Assembly: GCF_007679035.1 (NCBI RefSeq)
Contig: NZ_VEFR01000002.1
Span: 1 to 64,000, forward strand
Length of the DNA: 64,000 bases
Direction: 5' to 3'
DNA from: Agrococcus jejuensis
GTDB taxonomy: Bacteria; Actinomycetota; Actinomycetes; Actinomycetales; Microbacteriaceae
Shown here piece by piece: positions 37,398 through 46,062 of this stretch. The translations under genes and the position numbers were made by a program. The notes under the pieces were generated by a model that saw only the letters and a program-made list of their open reading frames with translations, did no database searches and was not told the DNA's origin. Position 1 is the first letter of the stretch. Each line of letters opens with the position of its first letter.

Positions 37398-38180
37398 CTA
37401 GGCGTCGGGCTGCACGATGCTGCGGTGCTCGACCGTGTAGCGGTAGTAGTCGGTGAGGGTGAGCTCGGAGGCGGCCGCCTCGTCGATCACGATCGTGGCG
37501 TGGCGGTGCAGCTGCAGCACCGATCCGGGCCACATCGACGACACCGGGCCCTCGACGATCTGCGCGATCGCGTGCGCCTTCGACGCCCCCTGCGCCACGA
37601 GCAGCGCGCGCTTGGCGTCGAGGATCGTGCCGAGGCCCTGCGTGAGGCAGTGCATGGGCACCTGGTCGAGGCTGTCGAAGAAGCGCGCGTTGGCCTCGCG
37701 CGTCGCGGGCGCGAGCGTCTTGACGCGCGTGCGCGAGACGAGCGACGACGTGGGCTCGTTGAAGCCGATGTGGCCGTTGCCGCCGATGCCGAGCAGCTGC
37801 ACGTCGACGCCGCCCGCGGCGGCGATCTGCGCCTCGTAGTCCTCGGCGGCGGCGTCGAGGTCGGCGGCGAGGCCGTCGGGCACGCGCACGCGCGACGCGT
37901 CGAGGCCGAGCGGCTGCACGACCTCGCGGTCGACCACCGCGTGGTACGACTCGGGGTGGTCGTGGGCGATGCCCACGTACTCGTCGAGCGCGAACGCCGA
38001 CACGCGCGAGAGGTCGAGCCCCGCGTCGCGGCGCGCGGCGAGCGCACGGTACGTCTCGAGCGGGCTCGACCCGGTCGCGACGCCCAGCACCGCCTCGGGC
38101 TTCGCCGCGACGATCTCGGCGATCCGTCCGGCTGCGAACGCTCCGACCTCGACCGACCCTGCCACGATCACGACTTCCAC
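37398..38180 (-). CDS. nagB: Glucosamine-6-phosphate deaminase
   Basis: A 260-residue NagB converting glucosamine-6-phosphate to fructose-6-phosphate and ammonia. LGVATGSSP, SAFALDEYVG with the catalytic Asp and GIGGNGHIGFNEP with the His are intact. The GTG start at 38180 has GGGGAG upstream and overlaps the end of the kinase gene by 13 bp, the last cistron of the amino-sugar operon. Length is normal for the family. Confidence 0.95.
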   Translation of the reverse strand: MEVVIVAGSVEVGAFAAGRIAEIVAAKPEAVLGVATGSSPLETYRALAARRDAGLDLSRVSAFALDEYVGIAHDHPESYHAVVDREVVQPLGLDASRVRVPDGLAADLDAAAEDYEAQIAAAGGVDVQLLGIGGNGHIGFNEPTSSLVSRTRVKTLAPATREANARFFDSLDQVPMHCLTQGLGTILDAKRALLVAQGASKAHAIAQIVEGPVSSMWPGSVLQLHRHATIVIDEAAASELTLTDYYRYTVEHRSIVQPDA

Positions 38181-39073
38181 GCGCTGCTCCCCACGATCGC
38201 GGCCCCGACGGCGGCCGGCTGGCTGCCTGCTGGGACCATGTGCACCCTCGACGGTATCGCCAACGCGGCGAGGAAGGGCGACGCCGCCGACCACTCGCCG
38301 AGCCGCTCGCGGATGCCGTCGAGCAGCGGTGCTCCGAGGCCGCGCATGCCGCCGCCGATCGCCACCGCGTCGACGTCGACCGTCAGCACCAGCATGCGCA
38401 CGGCGTGCGCGAGCGCGTCGACGACGACGTGCCACTCGGCGGATGCCATGGCCGAGCCGGCACGGGCCGCCTCGAGCATGCGAGCGGCGGGCCACGGCTC
38501 GCCCCAGCGCTCCGCGAGCGCCCATCCGGCCGCGACGGTCTCGAGGCATCCGGCCTGTCCGCACCGGCAGACCGCGGTCGCGCCCGGCACGGGCACGTGG
38601 CCGATCTCGCCCGCGACGCCGGTCGCACCGCGCCAGACGGCGCCGTCGAGCAGCACGCCGGCGGCGATGCCGGTGCCGAGGCCGAGGTAGGCGAACGCAT
38701 CCGCGTCGCTGCCGAGCAGGTGGCGGGCGCCGAGCGCCGCGGCGTTGACGTCGTTCTCGACGAGCACGCGCGTGCCGAGGCGGTCGCCGACGGCGGCGCC
38801 GACGTCGAACGCGCCGAGGCCCAGGTGCACGGCGTTGCGGATGCGCGAGCGGTCGGCATCCACCTGCCCGGGGATGCCGAGGCCGACCCCGTCGAGCTCG
38901 GAGACGCCGACGCCGACGTCGCGCAGCACGAAGCGCGCCGCAGCGAGCACGGAGTCGACGACGCCCTCGCCGAGCTCCGTCGGCACCTGATGCTGGCCGA
39001 CGACGGCGCCGTCGCTCGCGAGCAGCACGGCGGCCGTCTTCGTGCCGCCCACGTCGATGCCCAGCCGCATCAT
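38168..39073 (-). CDS. ROK-family sugar kinase (N-acetylglucosamine kinase candidate)
   Basis: A 301-residue ROK kinase. GIDVGGTKTAA is the ATP phosphate loop, ENDVNAAALGA holds the catalytic Asp, GEIGHVPV the sugar-contacting Glu/His, and CRCGQAGCLE the zinc-binding Cys. Its position between a NagZ-like glycosidase and nagB suggests phosphorylation of GlcNAc (or MurNAc) at C6. Two adjacent ATGs exist; the first overlaps the upstream stop as ATGA and is taken as the start. Confidence 0.88.
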   Translation of the reverse strand: MMRLGIDVGGTKTAAVLLASDGAVVGQHQVPTELGEGVVDSVLAAARFVLRDVGVGVSELDGVGLGIPGQVDADRSRIRNAVHLGLGAFDVGAAVGDRLGTRVLVENDVNAAALGARHLLGSDADAFAYLGLGTGIAAGVLLDGAVWRGATGVAGEIGHVPVPGATAVCRCGQAGCLETVAAGWALAERWGEPWPAARMLEAARAGSAMASAEWHVVVDALAHAVRMLVLTVDVDAVAIGGGMRGLGAPLLDGIRERLGEWSAASPFLAALAIPSRVHMVPAGSQPAAVGAAIVGSSAWKS

Positions 39074-40485
39074 GCGCGCTCGATCCAGCGACGCACGGCG
39101 GCGCCGACGGCGGCGGAGGCGCCGAAGGTGGCGACGTCGGCGCAGTCGCCCGCCGACCAGCCGAGGTCGATCGCGAGCACGTCGTGGCGCGCGCGCAGCC
39201 CGTCGAGCGTCGCCCGCGACTCCGAGCCGCGCTCGAGGTCCTTGCCCACGACCACGACCGGTCCGGGCTCGAGGTCCGGCACCGCGCCGGGCTCGACGAC
39301 GATGGATGCGGCGAACGGATCCCACGGCACGGCACCGGCGGCGATGTTCGCGGCGCGCTCGATGCGCACCGTCGTCGTGGCGCGGTCGGCACGACGCACG
39401 CGGCGCAGCCACGCGCGCGCGCGATCCGAGAGCGCGAACGTCGACGCGATGCGGTCGAGCTCGCCCTCGTCGAGGCCGGAGAGCTCGGCGAACGGCAGCG
39501 GCGCCGGCGACGTCGCCGCGAGGGCGCGCACGCGTGCCGCGGCGTCGCGCACGCGCGCCTCGGGCAGCCGCCCCTCGGCGACGGCCGCGAGCACGGCCGC
39601 CTCGATGGCATCCATGCCGTCCGGCCCCGTCGCGGTGCCGAGGCACAGCAGGTCGCACCCGGCCGCGAGTGCGCGCACGGCGGCCTCGGGGATGCCGGTC
39701 TCGCCCGACGCGCCCGCCATGTCGAGCGCATCCGACACGATGACGCCCTCGAAGCCGAGCTCGCCGCGCAGCAGTCCCTGCAGGATGCGCGGCGACAGCG
39801 TCGCCGGCACGTCGTCGAGGGCGGGCAGCACGATGTGCGAGGTCATGATCGTGGCGGCGCCGGCCGCGATGGCGGCGCGGAACGGCGCGAGCTCGCGTGC
39901 CTGCAGCACCTCGAGCGAGGCGTGCACGACCGGCAGCCCGAGATGGGAGTCGACGGCGGTGTCGCCGTGGCCGGGGAAGTGCTTCGCGCTCGTCGCGACG
40001 CCCGTCGCCTGCACGCCCTCGACCCAGGCGCCCACGTGCCGGGCGGCGAGCGCCGCATCCGCCCCGAACGAGCGCACGCCGATGACGGGGTTGCGAGGAT
40101 CGACGTTGACGTCGGCGACGGGGCCGAACGTGAGGGTGCAGCCGGCGGCGCGCACGTCGCGACCGACGCGCTCCCCCACCGATCGCGTCCATGCGACGTC
40201 GTCGGCGCGGCCGAGCACCGCCGAGCCCGCGTACGGGGCGCCGGTGGCGTAGTGGATGCGCGTGACGTCGCCGCCCTCCTCGTCGATCGCGACGATCGCG
40301 TCGGGGCGCGCGGCGCGCACGGCATCCGCGAGCGCGCGCACGGTCGCGGCGTCGGGCGCGTTCTCGCCGTAGAGGCACACGGAGGCGAGGCCGTCCGCGA
40401 GCCGCGCGGCGACCCAGGGGGGCAGCGTCGCACCCTCGAACCCCGGCATGAGCGTGGCCCGCACGTCGTGCAGCAGCGTCGTCAT
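39070..40485 (-). CDS. Cytoplasmic GH3 beta-N-acetylglucosaminidase (NagZ type)
   Basis: A 471-residue GH3 enzyme without a signal peptide. KHFPGHGDTAVDSHLGLP contains the NagZ signature with the Asp-His dyad, and IVSDALDM contains the nucleophile Asp. Some actinobacterial NagZ relatives are phosphorylases. The last 120 residues are an extra alpha/beta domain. Inside the cell it would cleave imported GlcNAc-containing disaccharides such as chitobiose or GlcNAc-anhydroMurNAc. It overlaps the permease stop by 4 bp and the kinase start by 4 bp. Confidence 0.88.
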   Translation of the reverse strand: MTTLLHDVRATLMPGFEGATLPPWVAARLADGLASVCLYGENAPDAATVRALADAVRAARPDAIVAIDEEGGDVTRIHYATGAPYAGSAVLGRADDVAWTRSVGERVGRDVRAAGCTLTFGPVADVNVDPRNPVIGVRSFGADAALAARHVGAWVEGVQATGVATSAKHFPGHGDTAVDSHLGLPVVHASLEVLQARELAPFRAAIAAGAATIMTSHIVLPALDDVPATLSPRILQGLLRGELGFEGVIVSDALDMAGASGETGIPEAAVRALAAGCDLLCLGTATGPDGMDAIEAAVLAAVAEGRLPEARVRDAAARVRALAATSPAPLPFAELSGLDEGELDRIASTFALSDRARAWLRRVRRADRATTTVRIERAANIAAGAVPWDPFAASIVVEPGAVPDLEPGPVVVVGKDLERGSESRATLDGLRARHDVLAIDLGWSAGDCADVATFGASAAVGAAVRRWIERA

Positions 40486-41333
40486 CCCTTCACCGCCCCG
40501 CTCACGAGACCGCTCGTCATGCGCCCCTGCACGATGAGGAAGAACAGCACGACCGGGATCGCCATGAGCGTCGATCCCGCCATGATCGCGGCCCAGTTCG
40601 TCGTGCCGTTGAGCGCGAGGAACGTGCGCAGCCACACGGGCAGCGTCATGAGCTGCGGGTCGGTGTTGACGATGAGCGCGATGAGGAACTCGTTCCAGGC
40701 TTGGATGAAGGCGAAGACGCCGGTGGCGACGAGGCCGGGCGCGAGCAGCGGGAAGGTGACGCGGAAGAACGCGCCGACGCGCGAGCAGCCGTCGATCATC
40801 GCCGCCTCCTCGAGCTCGATCGGCACGCCGTCGACGAAGCCGCGCAGCGTCCAGATCGTGAATGGCAGCACCGTCGCCGTGTAGACGAGCACGAGGGCCA
40901 GGATCGTGTTGAGCAGCTGCCAGCCGTCGAGCACGCGGTAGAGCGACACCATCATCGCCTCGAGCGGCAGCATCTGGATGACGAGGATCGCCACGATGAA
41001 CCCGCGGCGGCTGCGGAAGCGGAAGCGCGAGATCGCGACGGCTGCGAGGAACGCGAGCACGGCCGCGATGAGCACCGTCGCCGTCGTCGCGATGAGCGAC
41101 GTGCCCAGCGCCGGCAGGAAGGGCGTGCGGCCCGGATCGAGCAGCACGGTCTCGTAGTTGCGCAGCGTCCACGTCTCGGGCCACAGCTGCAGCGACGTCG
41201 AGCGCACCTCGGAGTTCGGCTGGAACGACGTCTTCACCATCCAGTAGACGGGGAAGACCGAGCAGACGAAGACGACGACCGCGACGGCGCACCACAGCAC
41301 CGTCATGCCGCGGTAGGCGGGCGAGCGCCTCAC
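40482..41333 (-). CDS. Carbohydrate ABC transporter permease (MalG type)
   Basis: A 283-residue inner-membrane permease with six TM segments. The cytoplasmic EAA loop reads ELEEAAMIDGCSRVGAFFRV. It pairs with the MalF-type permease; the GTG start overlaps that gene's stop (GTGA), and its own stop overlaps the GH3 start. No ATPase gene is in the operon, so a shared MsiK-like ATPase elsewhere is expected. Confidence 0.92.
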   Translation of the reverse strand: MRRSPAYRGMTVLWCAVAVVVFVCSVFPVYWMVKTSFQPNSEVRSTSLQLWPETWTLRNYETVLLDPGRTPFLPALGTSLIATTATVLIAAVLAFLAAVAISRFRFRSRRGFIVAILVIQMLPLEAMMVSLYRVLDGWQLLNTILALVLVYTATVLPFTIWTLRGFVDGVPIELEEAAMIDGCSRVGAFFRVTFPLLAPGLVATGVFAFIQAWNEFLIALIVNTDPQLMTLPVWLRTFLALNGTTNWAAIMAGSTLMAIPVVLFFLIVQGRMTSGLVSGAVKG

Positions 41334-42307
41334 GAGTCCGCTCGCAGCATGCGGCGCACGAGCGCGATCGACGCGACCGAGATCGCGGCCATCGTGATGA
41401 TCGCGAGCGCACCGCCCTCGCCGAACTCCCCGCCGGCGATGGCGGTCTGGTAGATGTACACGCCGAGCGTCGACGTCTCGCCGCGGATGCCGCCGATGTC
41501 CTGCAGCGCGAAGATCTGCGTGAAGACGCGCAGGTCCCAGATGATCTGCAGGATCGTCGCGATGACGAGGATGGGCGCGACCTGCGGCAGCACGATCGCC
41601 GTGAACCGCTGCACGGGCCCGGCGCCGTCGAGCGCGGCGGCCTCGAGCTGCTCGTCGGGCACCTGCGTGAGGCCCGCGAACACGGTGAAGGCCACGAACG
41701 GGATGGCGCCCCACACGATGATGACGACCGCGACGCCCATGAAGGACATCGGCTCGATGAGCCACGAGTGCCGATCGAACTGCGCGAGGCCCAGGCCGTC
41801 GCGCAGCAGCTGGTTGAGCACGCCGTACTCGGTGTCGACGATCCAGCCCCACACGATCGTCGCCGTGAGGGCGGGCATCGACCACGCGAGCAGCAGGCCC
41901 ACGCTCACGAGGATGCGGAACGGCGTCGGCAGGCGCTGCATGAGCAGCGCGATGAGGGTGCCGAGCACCATCGTCACGACGACGCACACGGCGGCGAAGC
42001 CGACGGTGCGGCCGAGCACCTCCCAGAAGACGGGATCGGTGAGCACGCCGACGTAGTTGTCGAGCCCCACCCACTCCGCGGGCTGCCCGAAGGCCTGCGC
42101 GCGGCCGAACTCCTGGAAGGAGAGGATGACGAGCTGCACGAGCGGCCAGCCGATGATCGCGAGCACCACGATGGTCGCGGGCGCGAGGAGCGCGTACGGC
42201 AGGGCGCCCGCGCGCCGGCGGTCGCGGCTCCCGGCTCGTCTGCCGGGTGGCGGCGCGATGGCGGTGACCGCGGGACTCGCTGCGGTCGGCACCTGGGTCT
42301 GCACCAT
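41330..42307 (-). CDS. Carbohydrate ABC transporter permease (MalF type)
   Basis: A 325-residue permease with a 35-residue cytoplasmic N-terminus and six TM segments. The EAA loop is EQLEAAALDGAGPVQRFTAI. AGGAGG precedes the ATG. It follows the binding-protein gene after a 101-bp gap that contains a strong hairpin, an arrangement that often lowers permease relative to binding-protein expression. Confidence 0.92.
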   Translation of the reverse strand: MVQTQVPTAASPAVTAIAPPPGRRAGSRDRRRAGALPYALLAPATIVVLAIIGWPLVQLVILSFQEFGRAQAFGQPAEWVGLDNYVGVLTDPVFWEVLGRTVGFAAVCVVVTMVLGTLIALLMQRLPTPFRILVSVGLLLAWSMPALTATIVWGWIVDTEYGVLNQLLRDGLGLAQFDRHSWLIEPMSFMGVAVVIIVWGAIPFVAFTVFAGLTQVPDEQLEAAALDGAGPVQRFTAIVLPQVAPILVIATILQIIWDLRVFTQIFALQDIGGIRGETSTLGVYIYQTAIAGGEFGEGGALAIITMAAISVASIALVRRMLRADS

Positions 42308-42349
42308 GGAAGTGGTCCTCCTAGGATCGTGTCGGCCTTCCTAGGGCCG

Positions 42350-42390
42350 GATGCGGTCGGCGCGGCGGGCGATGCCGCGCCGACCGCATC
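42350..42390 (-). terminator. Intra-operon hairpin between binding protein and permease genes
   Basis: GATGCGGTCGGCGCGGC (42350-42366) is perfectly complementary to 42374-42390 (17 bp, 7-nt loop). In this position it likely protects the upstream binding-protein mRNA 3' end or acts as a partial terminator. Confidence 0.8.
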
Positions 42391-42408
42391 GTCTGGTCGG
42401 ACTCGGGC

Positions 42409-43674
42409 CTAGCCGTTGAGGATGGCCTCGATGTCCTCGTCGGCCTGCTCGGCGAGGGCCCGCACGTCGCCGCCCTGGGCGATGCTCACGAACAGGTCCT
42501 GCATGATGCCGGCAGCCTCGACGTCGGCCCACCTCGGCGATGCCGGGGTGAGACGGGCATTGGCGGCGGCCTCGGTCGACGCCTGCGCCGAAGGGTCGTC
42601 GCCGAGCGTGCTCGCGAGCGAGACGCGGGCGGGCACGAGGCCGTTCTCGCCGTAGATCGTCTGGAAGTCCTCGCCCAGGATGATCTCGAGCGCGTCGAGC
42701 GCCAGCTCGGGGTGCTCGGTGCGTGCCGAGATGGCGATGTTCGAGCCGCCGGCGAAGACGGAGGCTGCGCCGCCGTCCATGCCGGGCATCGCGTACACGC
42801 CGAGGGTCGCCTCGGCGTCGGGGCAGCCCGGCGTCTCGGCGTCGGCGGGCGCGAGGATCGAGCCGCGCAGCCAGTTCGGCGCCGAGACCTGCAGCGTCGT
42901 GCCGTCGCAGTAGCCGACCTGCGCGTTCGTCTCGTTGGCGTCGACCGGGGCGAGCGAGGCGCCCTGCATCACGGCCTGCACCTGCTCGAGACCCGCGACC
43001 GACTCGTCGCTCGAGAGCTGCGCATCCCACTCGTCGCCGTCGGGCACGGCGATCTCGCCGCCGTGCTCCCACACGAACGGGAGGCCGTTGTACCAGTCCT
43101 GGCCGGGCCACCACAGGCCCGAGTCGCCGGGGTTGGCGGCGGCGAGGGCGTCGGCGTTCGACACGTACTCGTCGAGCGTGGTCGGTACCGCGAGCCCCGC
43201 TGCCTCGTAGGCGGCGGTGTCGTAGTAGACGACGCGAGCGCCCGAGTAGAGCGGTGCCGCGTAGAAGGCGTCCTCGTACGAGCCGATCTCGACGAAGCCG
43301 GGCAGCAGGTCGTCGCCGCCGAGGTCCTCGTAGTGGTCGGTGAGGTCGAGGAACGCGCCCGCGCTCGTGAACGCGGGCGTCTGCGTGTTGCCGATCTCGA
43401 CGATGTCGGGGCTGTCGGAGCCCGAGAGCGCCGTGGTGAGGCGGTCGACGAGACCATCCCACGACTGCTCCTCGATCACGACGGTGCTGCCGGGGTGGGC
43501 ATCCTCGAACTGCTCGACGAGCAGGTCTCGGGCGGCGTCGGGGGTGTCGGTGCCGACGAGCCACACGCGGATCTCGGCGCCGTCGTCGCCGCCTCCGCCG
43601 TCGCCGCCTGCGCTGCAGCCGGCCGCGGCGAGCACGCCGACCACGGCGACGCTCGCGAGTGCGATCTTCCTCAT
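42409..43674 (-). CDS. Sugar-binding lipoprotein of an ABC transporter
   Basis: A 421-residue extracellular solute-binding protein. The signal ends at the lipobox AAAGC (Cys about 20), followed by a Gly/Asp linker. The mature domain has the family-1 pattern (DIVEIGNTQTPAFTSAGAFLDLTDHY and VFAGGSNIAISARTEHP). It captures the sugar for the two permeases downstream. AGGAAAGGAA precedes the ATG. By context the ligand is an amino-sugar oligosaccharide, but binding residues cannot be assigned. Confidence 0.92.
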   Translation of the reverse strand: MRKIALASVAVVGVLAAAGCSAGGDGGGGDDGAEIRVWLVGTDTPDAARDLLVEQFEDAHPGSTVVIEEQSWDGLVDRLTTALSGSDSPDIVEIGNTQTPAFTSAGAFLDLTDHYEDLGGDDLLPGFVEIGSYEDAFYAAPLYSGARVVYYDTAAYEAAGLAVPTTLDEYVSNADALAAANPGDSGLWWPGQDWYNGLPFVWEHGGEIAVPDGDEWDAQLSSDESVAGLEQVQAVMQGASLAPVDANETNAQVGYCDGTTLQVSAPNWLRGSILAPADAETPGCPDAEATLGVYAMPGMDGGAASVFAGGSNIAISARTEHPELALDALEIILGEDFQTIYGENGLVPARVSLASTLGDDPSAQASTEAAANARLTPASPRWADVEAAGIMQDLFVSIAQGGDVRALAEQADEDIEAILNG

Positions 43675-43727
43675 GCGTGTTCCTTTCCTAGGGCGGCCGG
43701 CGGAAGGGCACCGTCGGCTCTCGGGGG

Positions 43728-44891
43728 TCACGCGACCCCGAGCTCTCCGGAGCGCACGAGCATCGCGGCTCCTCGCACGACGACGTCGTCGCCGTGCACG
43801 GTCATGGCGACGACGACCTCCTGGCCGTCGTCGAGGGTGCGCTCGCGCAGCGTGCGCTCGGCGGCGCGCGCGAGGGGGCCGTCGAGCAGGTCGGCGGGGC
43901 CCGAGACGATCACGCGCGGCAGGTCGAGCACGCCGACGATGGGCGCGAGGGCGATGCCGAGGCGGTGGCCGGCCTCGTCGAGGATGCGGTCGTGATCGGA
44001 TGCGTCGGCGACGGCGAGCGCGTGGCGCAGCCGCGGCTCGGCGAGCCAGGCCTCGAGGCATCCGTCGCGGCCGCACGCGCAGCGGGGGCCGCCGTCGGTG
44101 CCGATCGTGACGTGGCCGATCTCGCCGGCTGCCGAGCGGGTGCCGCGCACGGGGACGCCGCCGACGGCGAGGCCGGCGCCGACGCCGAGACCGATGCGCA
44201 CGACGAGCAGGTCGGCGTTCGATCGGCCGCGCTCGGCGAGCAGGGCGGCGTTGGCGTCGTTCGCGACGTGCACGGGCACGCCGAGCGCGTCGACGAGGCG
44301 GTCGCGCAGCGGCAGGTCGTGCCAGTCGAGGTTGGGAGCCTGCAGCACGACGCCGTCGACGTCGACGACGCCGGGGGTGCCGACGCCGACGCCGAGCACG
44401 GGAGTCGCTGCGCGGTCGCGCAGCGTGCGGGCGAGGTCGATCGCGAGCGCGAGCGCCTCCTCCCCCGCGGCGCCGCGCGTCGGCAGCTCGGCTCGGTCGA
44501 GCACGGTGCCGTCGATCGCGAGCAGCGCGCCGCGGAAGGCGGCGGCGTCGGAGAGGTCGAGGCCGACGATGAGGAAGGCGTCGCGCGCGAGGTCGACGAG
44601 CGTCGCGGGCTTGCCCGGCCGCGAGTCCTCGCGGGTGCCGAGCTCGACGAGCAGCCCCTCGGCGACGAGCTCGGCGACGAGGTCGGAGACCGTGACGCGC
44701 GTGAGCGACGTGGCGCGGGCGAGGTCGGCGCGCGACGACGGCCCGTCGTCGAGCAGCGTCTGCAGCACGAGCGTGCGGTTGTGCGCGCGAGCGTGCTCGG
44801 GCAGCACCTTGGCACGGCGCGGGGCACCGCTCGCGAACGCGTCGCGGGGCAGGGCGACGGCGGCGTCGGAGCGGACCTGCGTGGGTGCCAT
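43728..44891 (-). CDS. ROK-family transcriptional repressor
   Basis: A 387-residue NagC/XylR-type regulator. Residues about 30-80 are a winged helix-turn-helix (TLLDDGPSSRADLARATSLTRVTVSDLV), followed by a ROK sugar-binding domain with GEIGHVTI and the zinc motif CACGRDGCLE. It is the first gene of the amino-sugar operon, 53 bp before the binding-protein gene. A TGTTTGTT/AACAAACA palindrome overlaps its start, so it probably represses itself and the operon until an amino-sugar or its phosphate binds. Confidence 0.9.
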   Translation of the reverse strand: MAPTQVRSDAAVALPRDAFASGAPRRAKVLPEHARAHNRTLVLQTLLDDGPSSRADLARATSLTRVTVSDLVAELVAEGLLVELGTREDSRPGKPATLVDLARDAFLIVGLDLSDAAAFRGALLAIDGTVLDRAELPTRGAAGEEALALAIDLARTLRDRAATPVLGVGVGTPGVVDVDGVVLQAPNLDWHDLPLRDRLVDALGVPVHVANDANAALLAERGRSNADLLVVRIGLGVGAGLAVGGVPVRGTRSAAGEIGHVTIGTDGGPRCACGRDGCLEAWLAEPRLRHALAVADASDHDRILDEAGHRLGIALAPIVGVLDLPRVIVSGPADLLDGPLARAAERTLRERTLDDGQEVVVAMTVHGDDVVVRGAAMLVRSGELGVA

Positions 44892-44919
44892 GTTTGTTAG
44901 TACACCTTCCAAACAAACA
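44891..44919. promoter_or_regulatory. ROK operator overlapping a leaderless promoter
   Basis: TGTTTGTT (44891-44898) and AACAAACA (44912-44919) form an AT-rich inverted repeat that stands out in this GC-rich DNA and resembles Mlc/NagC-type sites. The reverse-strand TACTAA (44897-44902) within it ends 5 nt before the ATG at 44891, so repressor binding would cover the -10. Confidence 0.75.
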
Positions 44920-45031
44920 TCGCGCAAGAGCCGTTCGATCACGATCCGGTCACGAGCACGTCACCCGGCCGCCGTCGCACGGCCACCGTCCACTCATCCT
45001 CGGGTCTGATGCAGCACATGGCGGAGTCGGC

Positions 45032-45037
45032 TACCGT
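45032..45037 (+). promoter_or_regulatory. -10 hexamer TACCGT, leaderless promoter
   Basis: TACCGT ends 7 nt before the ATG at 45045; this decides the start over upstream in-frame ATGs at 45009, 45018 and 45039. Confidence 0.5.
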
Positions 45038-45044
45038 GATGGTC

Positions 45045-45488
45045 ATGCACGACCTGCGCCTCGAGGAGCTCAACGCGAAGAACGCCGTGGCCGCGAACGG
45101 GCTCACGCTCAAGCGCGGACAGGAGGCCTTCCTCGTGCCCGCCTCGAACGAGGCCTACGTCGACCAGTCGTCGACGTGGACGCGCGTCGTCTACGCCGGC
45201 GAGGACCTCGTGGCGTACATCATGGCCAACTTCGACGCGGAGTCGTCGAAGGAGGAGTACCGCAGCAGCGTGCTGCGCATGCACGTCGCCGGCACGGCGC
45301 AGGGCCAGGGCGTCGGCACGTTCGCCGTCGGCCAGGTCGCCGACGAGGCCAAGCGTCGCGGCTTCGACGCCCTCTACGCCGTCTGGGAGCCGGGCGAGCT
45401 CGGGCCGACCGCCTTCTTCACCGCCATCGGCTTCGAGGTCGTCGGCGAGACCGAGTTCGGCGACCAGATCGGCCGCCGCGCCCTCTAG
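45045..45488 (+). CDS. GNAT family N-acetyltransferase
   Basis: A 147-residue acetyltransferase. The acetyl-CoA loop is visible as QGQGVGTFAVGQV (about residues 85-97), preceded by the beta strand SSVLRMHVAGTAQ. The N-terminal strand-helix and the C-terminal PTAFFTAIGFEVVGET are typical of spermidine/spermine-type GNATs, but the substrate is not known. It ends with a 4-bp overlap with the convergent marR gene. Confidence 0.85.
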   Translation: MHDLRLEELNAKNAVAANGLTLKRGQEAFLVPASNEAYVDQSSTWTRVVYAGEDLVAYIMANFDAESSKEEYRSSVLRMHVAGTAQGQGVGTFAVGQVADEAKRRGFDALYAVWEPGELGPTAFFTAIGFEVVGETEFGDQIGRRAL

Positions 45489-46015
45489 GTCCGTTCGGCG
45501 TCGAGCACGGCGTCGAGCCCCAGGCTCCATCGACGCAGGATGGCGGCGAGCGCCCGCCTGTCCTCGTCGCCGAGCGGCGCGAGCAGCCGTCGCTCGTTGT
45601 CGAGGTGGGCGGCGTACGCCTCGTCGATGACCTCCCGCCCGCGCTGCGTGAGCGCGATGGTGCGCGTGCGCGCATCCACGCCGCCCGCCGCACGCGTCAC
45701 GAGCCCCGCGGCGACGAGCCGATCGATGCGCTTCGTCATCCCGCCCGTCGTCACGAGCGTCTGGGCAGCGAGCTCGCTCGGCTGCAGGGCGAACGGCTCG
45801 CCGTGCCGCCGCAGCGTCGCGAGCACGTCGAACTCGCCCTCCCCCAGGCCGAAGTCGCGATAGCGGGCGACGAGCTCGGCGCGCAGCCGATCGCCGAGGC
45901 GGTGCATGCGGCCGACGACGGCGACGGGCGACGAGTCGAGGTCGGGCCGCTCGCGCGCCCATTGGGCGAGCAGGCGATCGACGGCATCGGGCTCGAACGG
46001 TGCGGGCGTGGTCAC
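45485..46015 (-). CDS. MarR family transcriptional regulator
   Basis: A 176-residue MarR protein. The winged helix runs from GLGEGEFDVLATLRRHGEPFAL through LAAQTLVTTGGMTKRIDRLVAAGLV (recognition helix), with the wing GGVDARTRTIALTQRG. It is divergent from an EamA permease with 39 bp between the start codons, and so likely represses the permease and itself. GTG 46015 has TATCCT 6 nt upstream. Confidence 0.9.
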   Translation of the reverse strand: MTTPAPFEPDAVDRLLAQWARERPDLDSSPVAVVGRMHRLGDRLRAELVARYRDFGLGEGEFDVLATLRRHGEPFALQPSELAAQTLVTTGGMTKRIDRLVAAGLVTRAAGGVDARTRTIALTQRGREVIDEAYAAHLDNERRLLAPLGDEDRRALAAILRRWSLGLDAVLDAERT

Positions 46016-46021
46016 GCTTGC

Positions 46022-46062
46022 AGGATATCTTCCGCGTCACCTATCTTTGCTTCCATGGAAGC
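46022..46062. promoter_or_regulatory. Divergent leaderless promoters with palindrome over the EamA start codon
   Basis: Reverse TATCCT (46022-46027) ends 6 nt before the marR GTG; forward TATCTT (46042-46047) ends 7 nt before the EamA ATG. The ATG itself lies in the centre of the perfect palindrome GCTTCCATGGAAGC (46049-46062), a candidate MarR operator. Confidence 0.6.
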
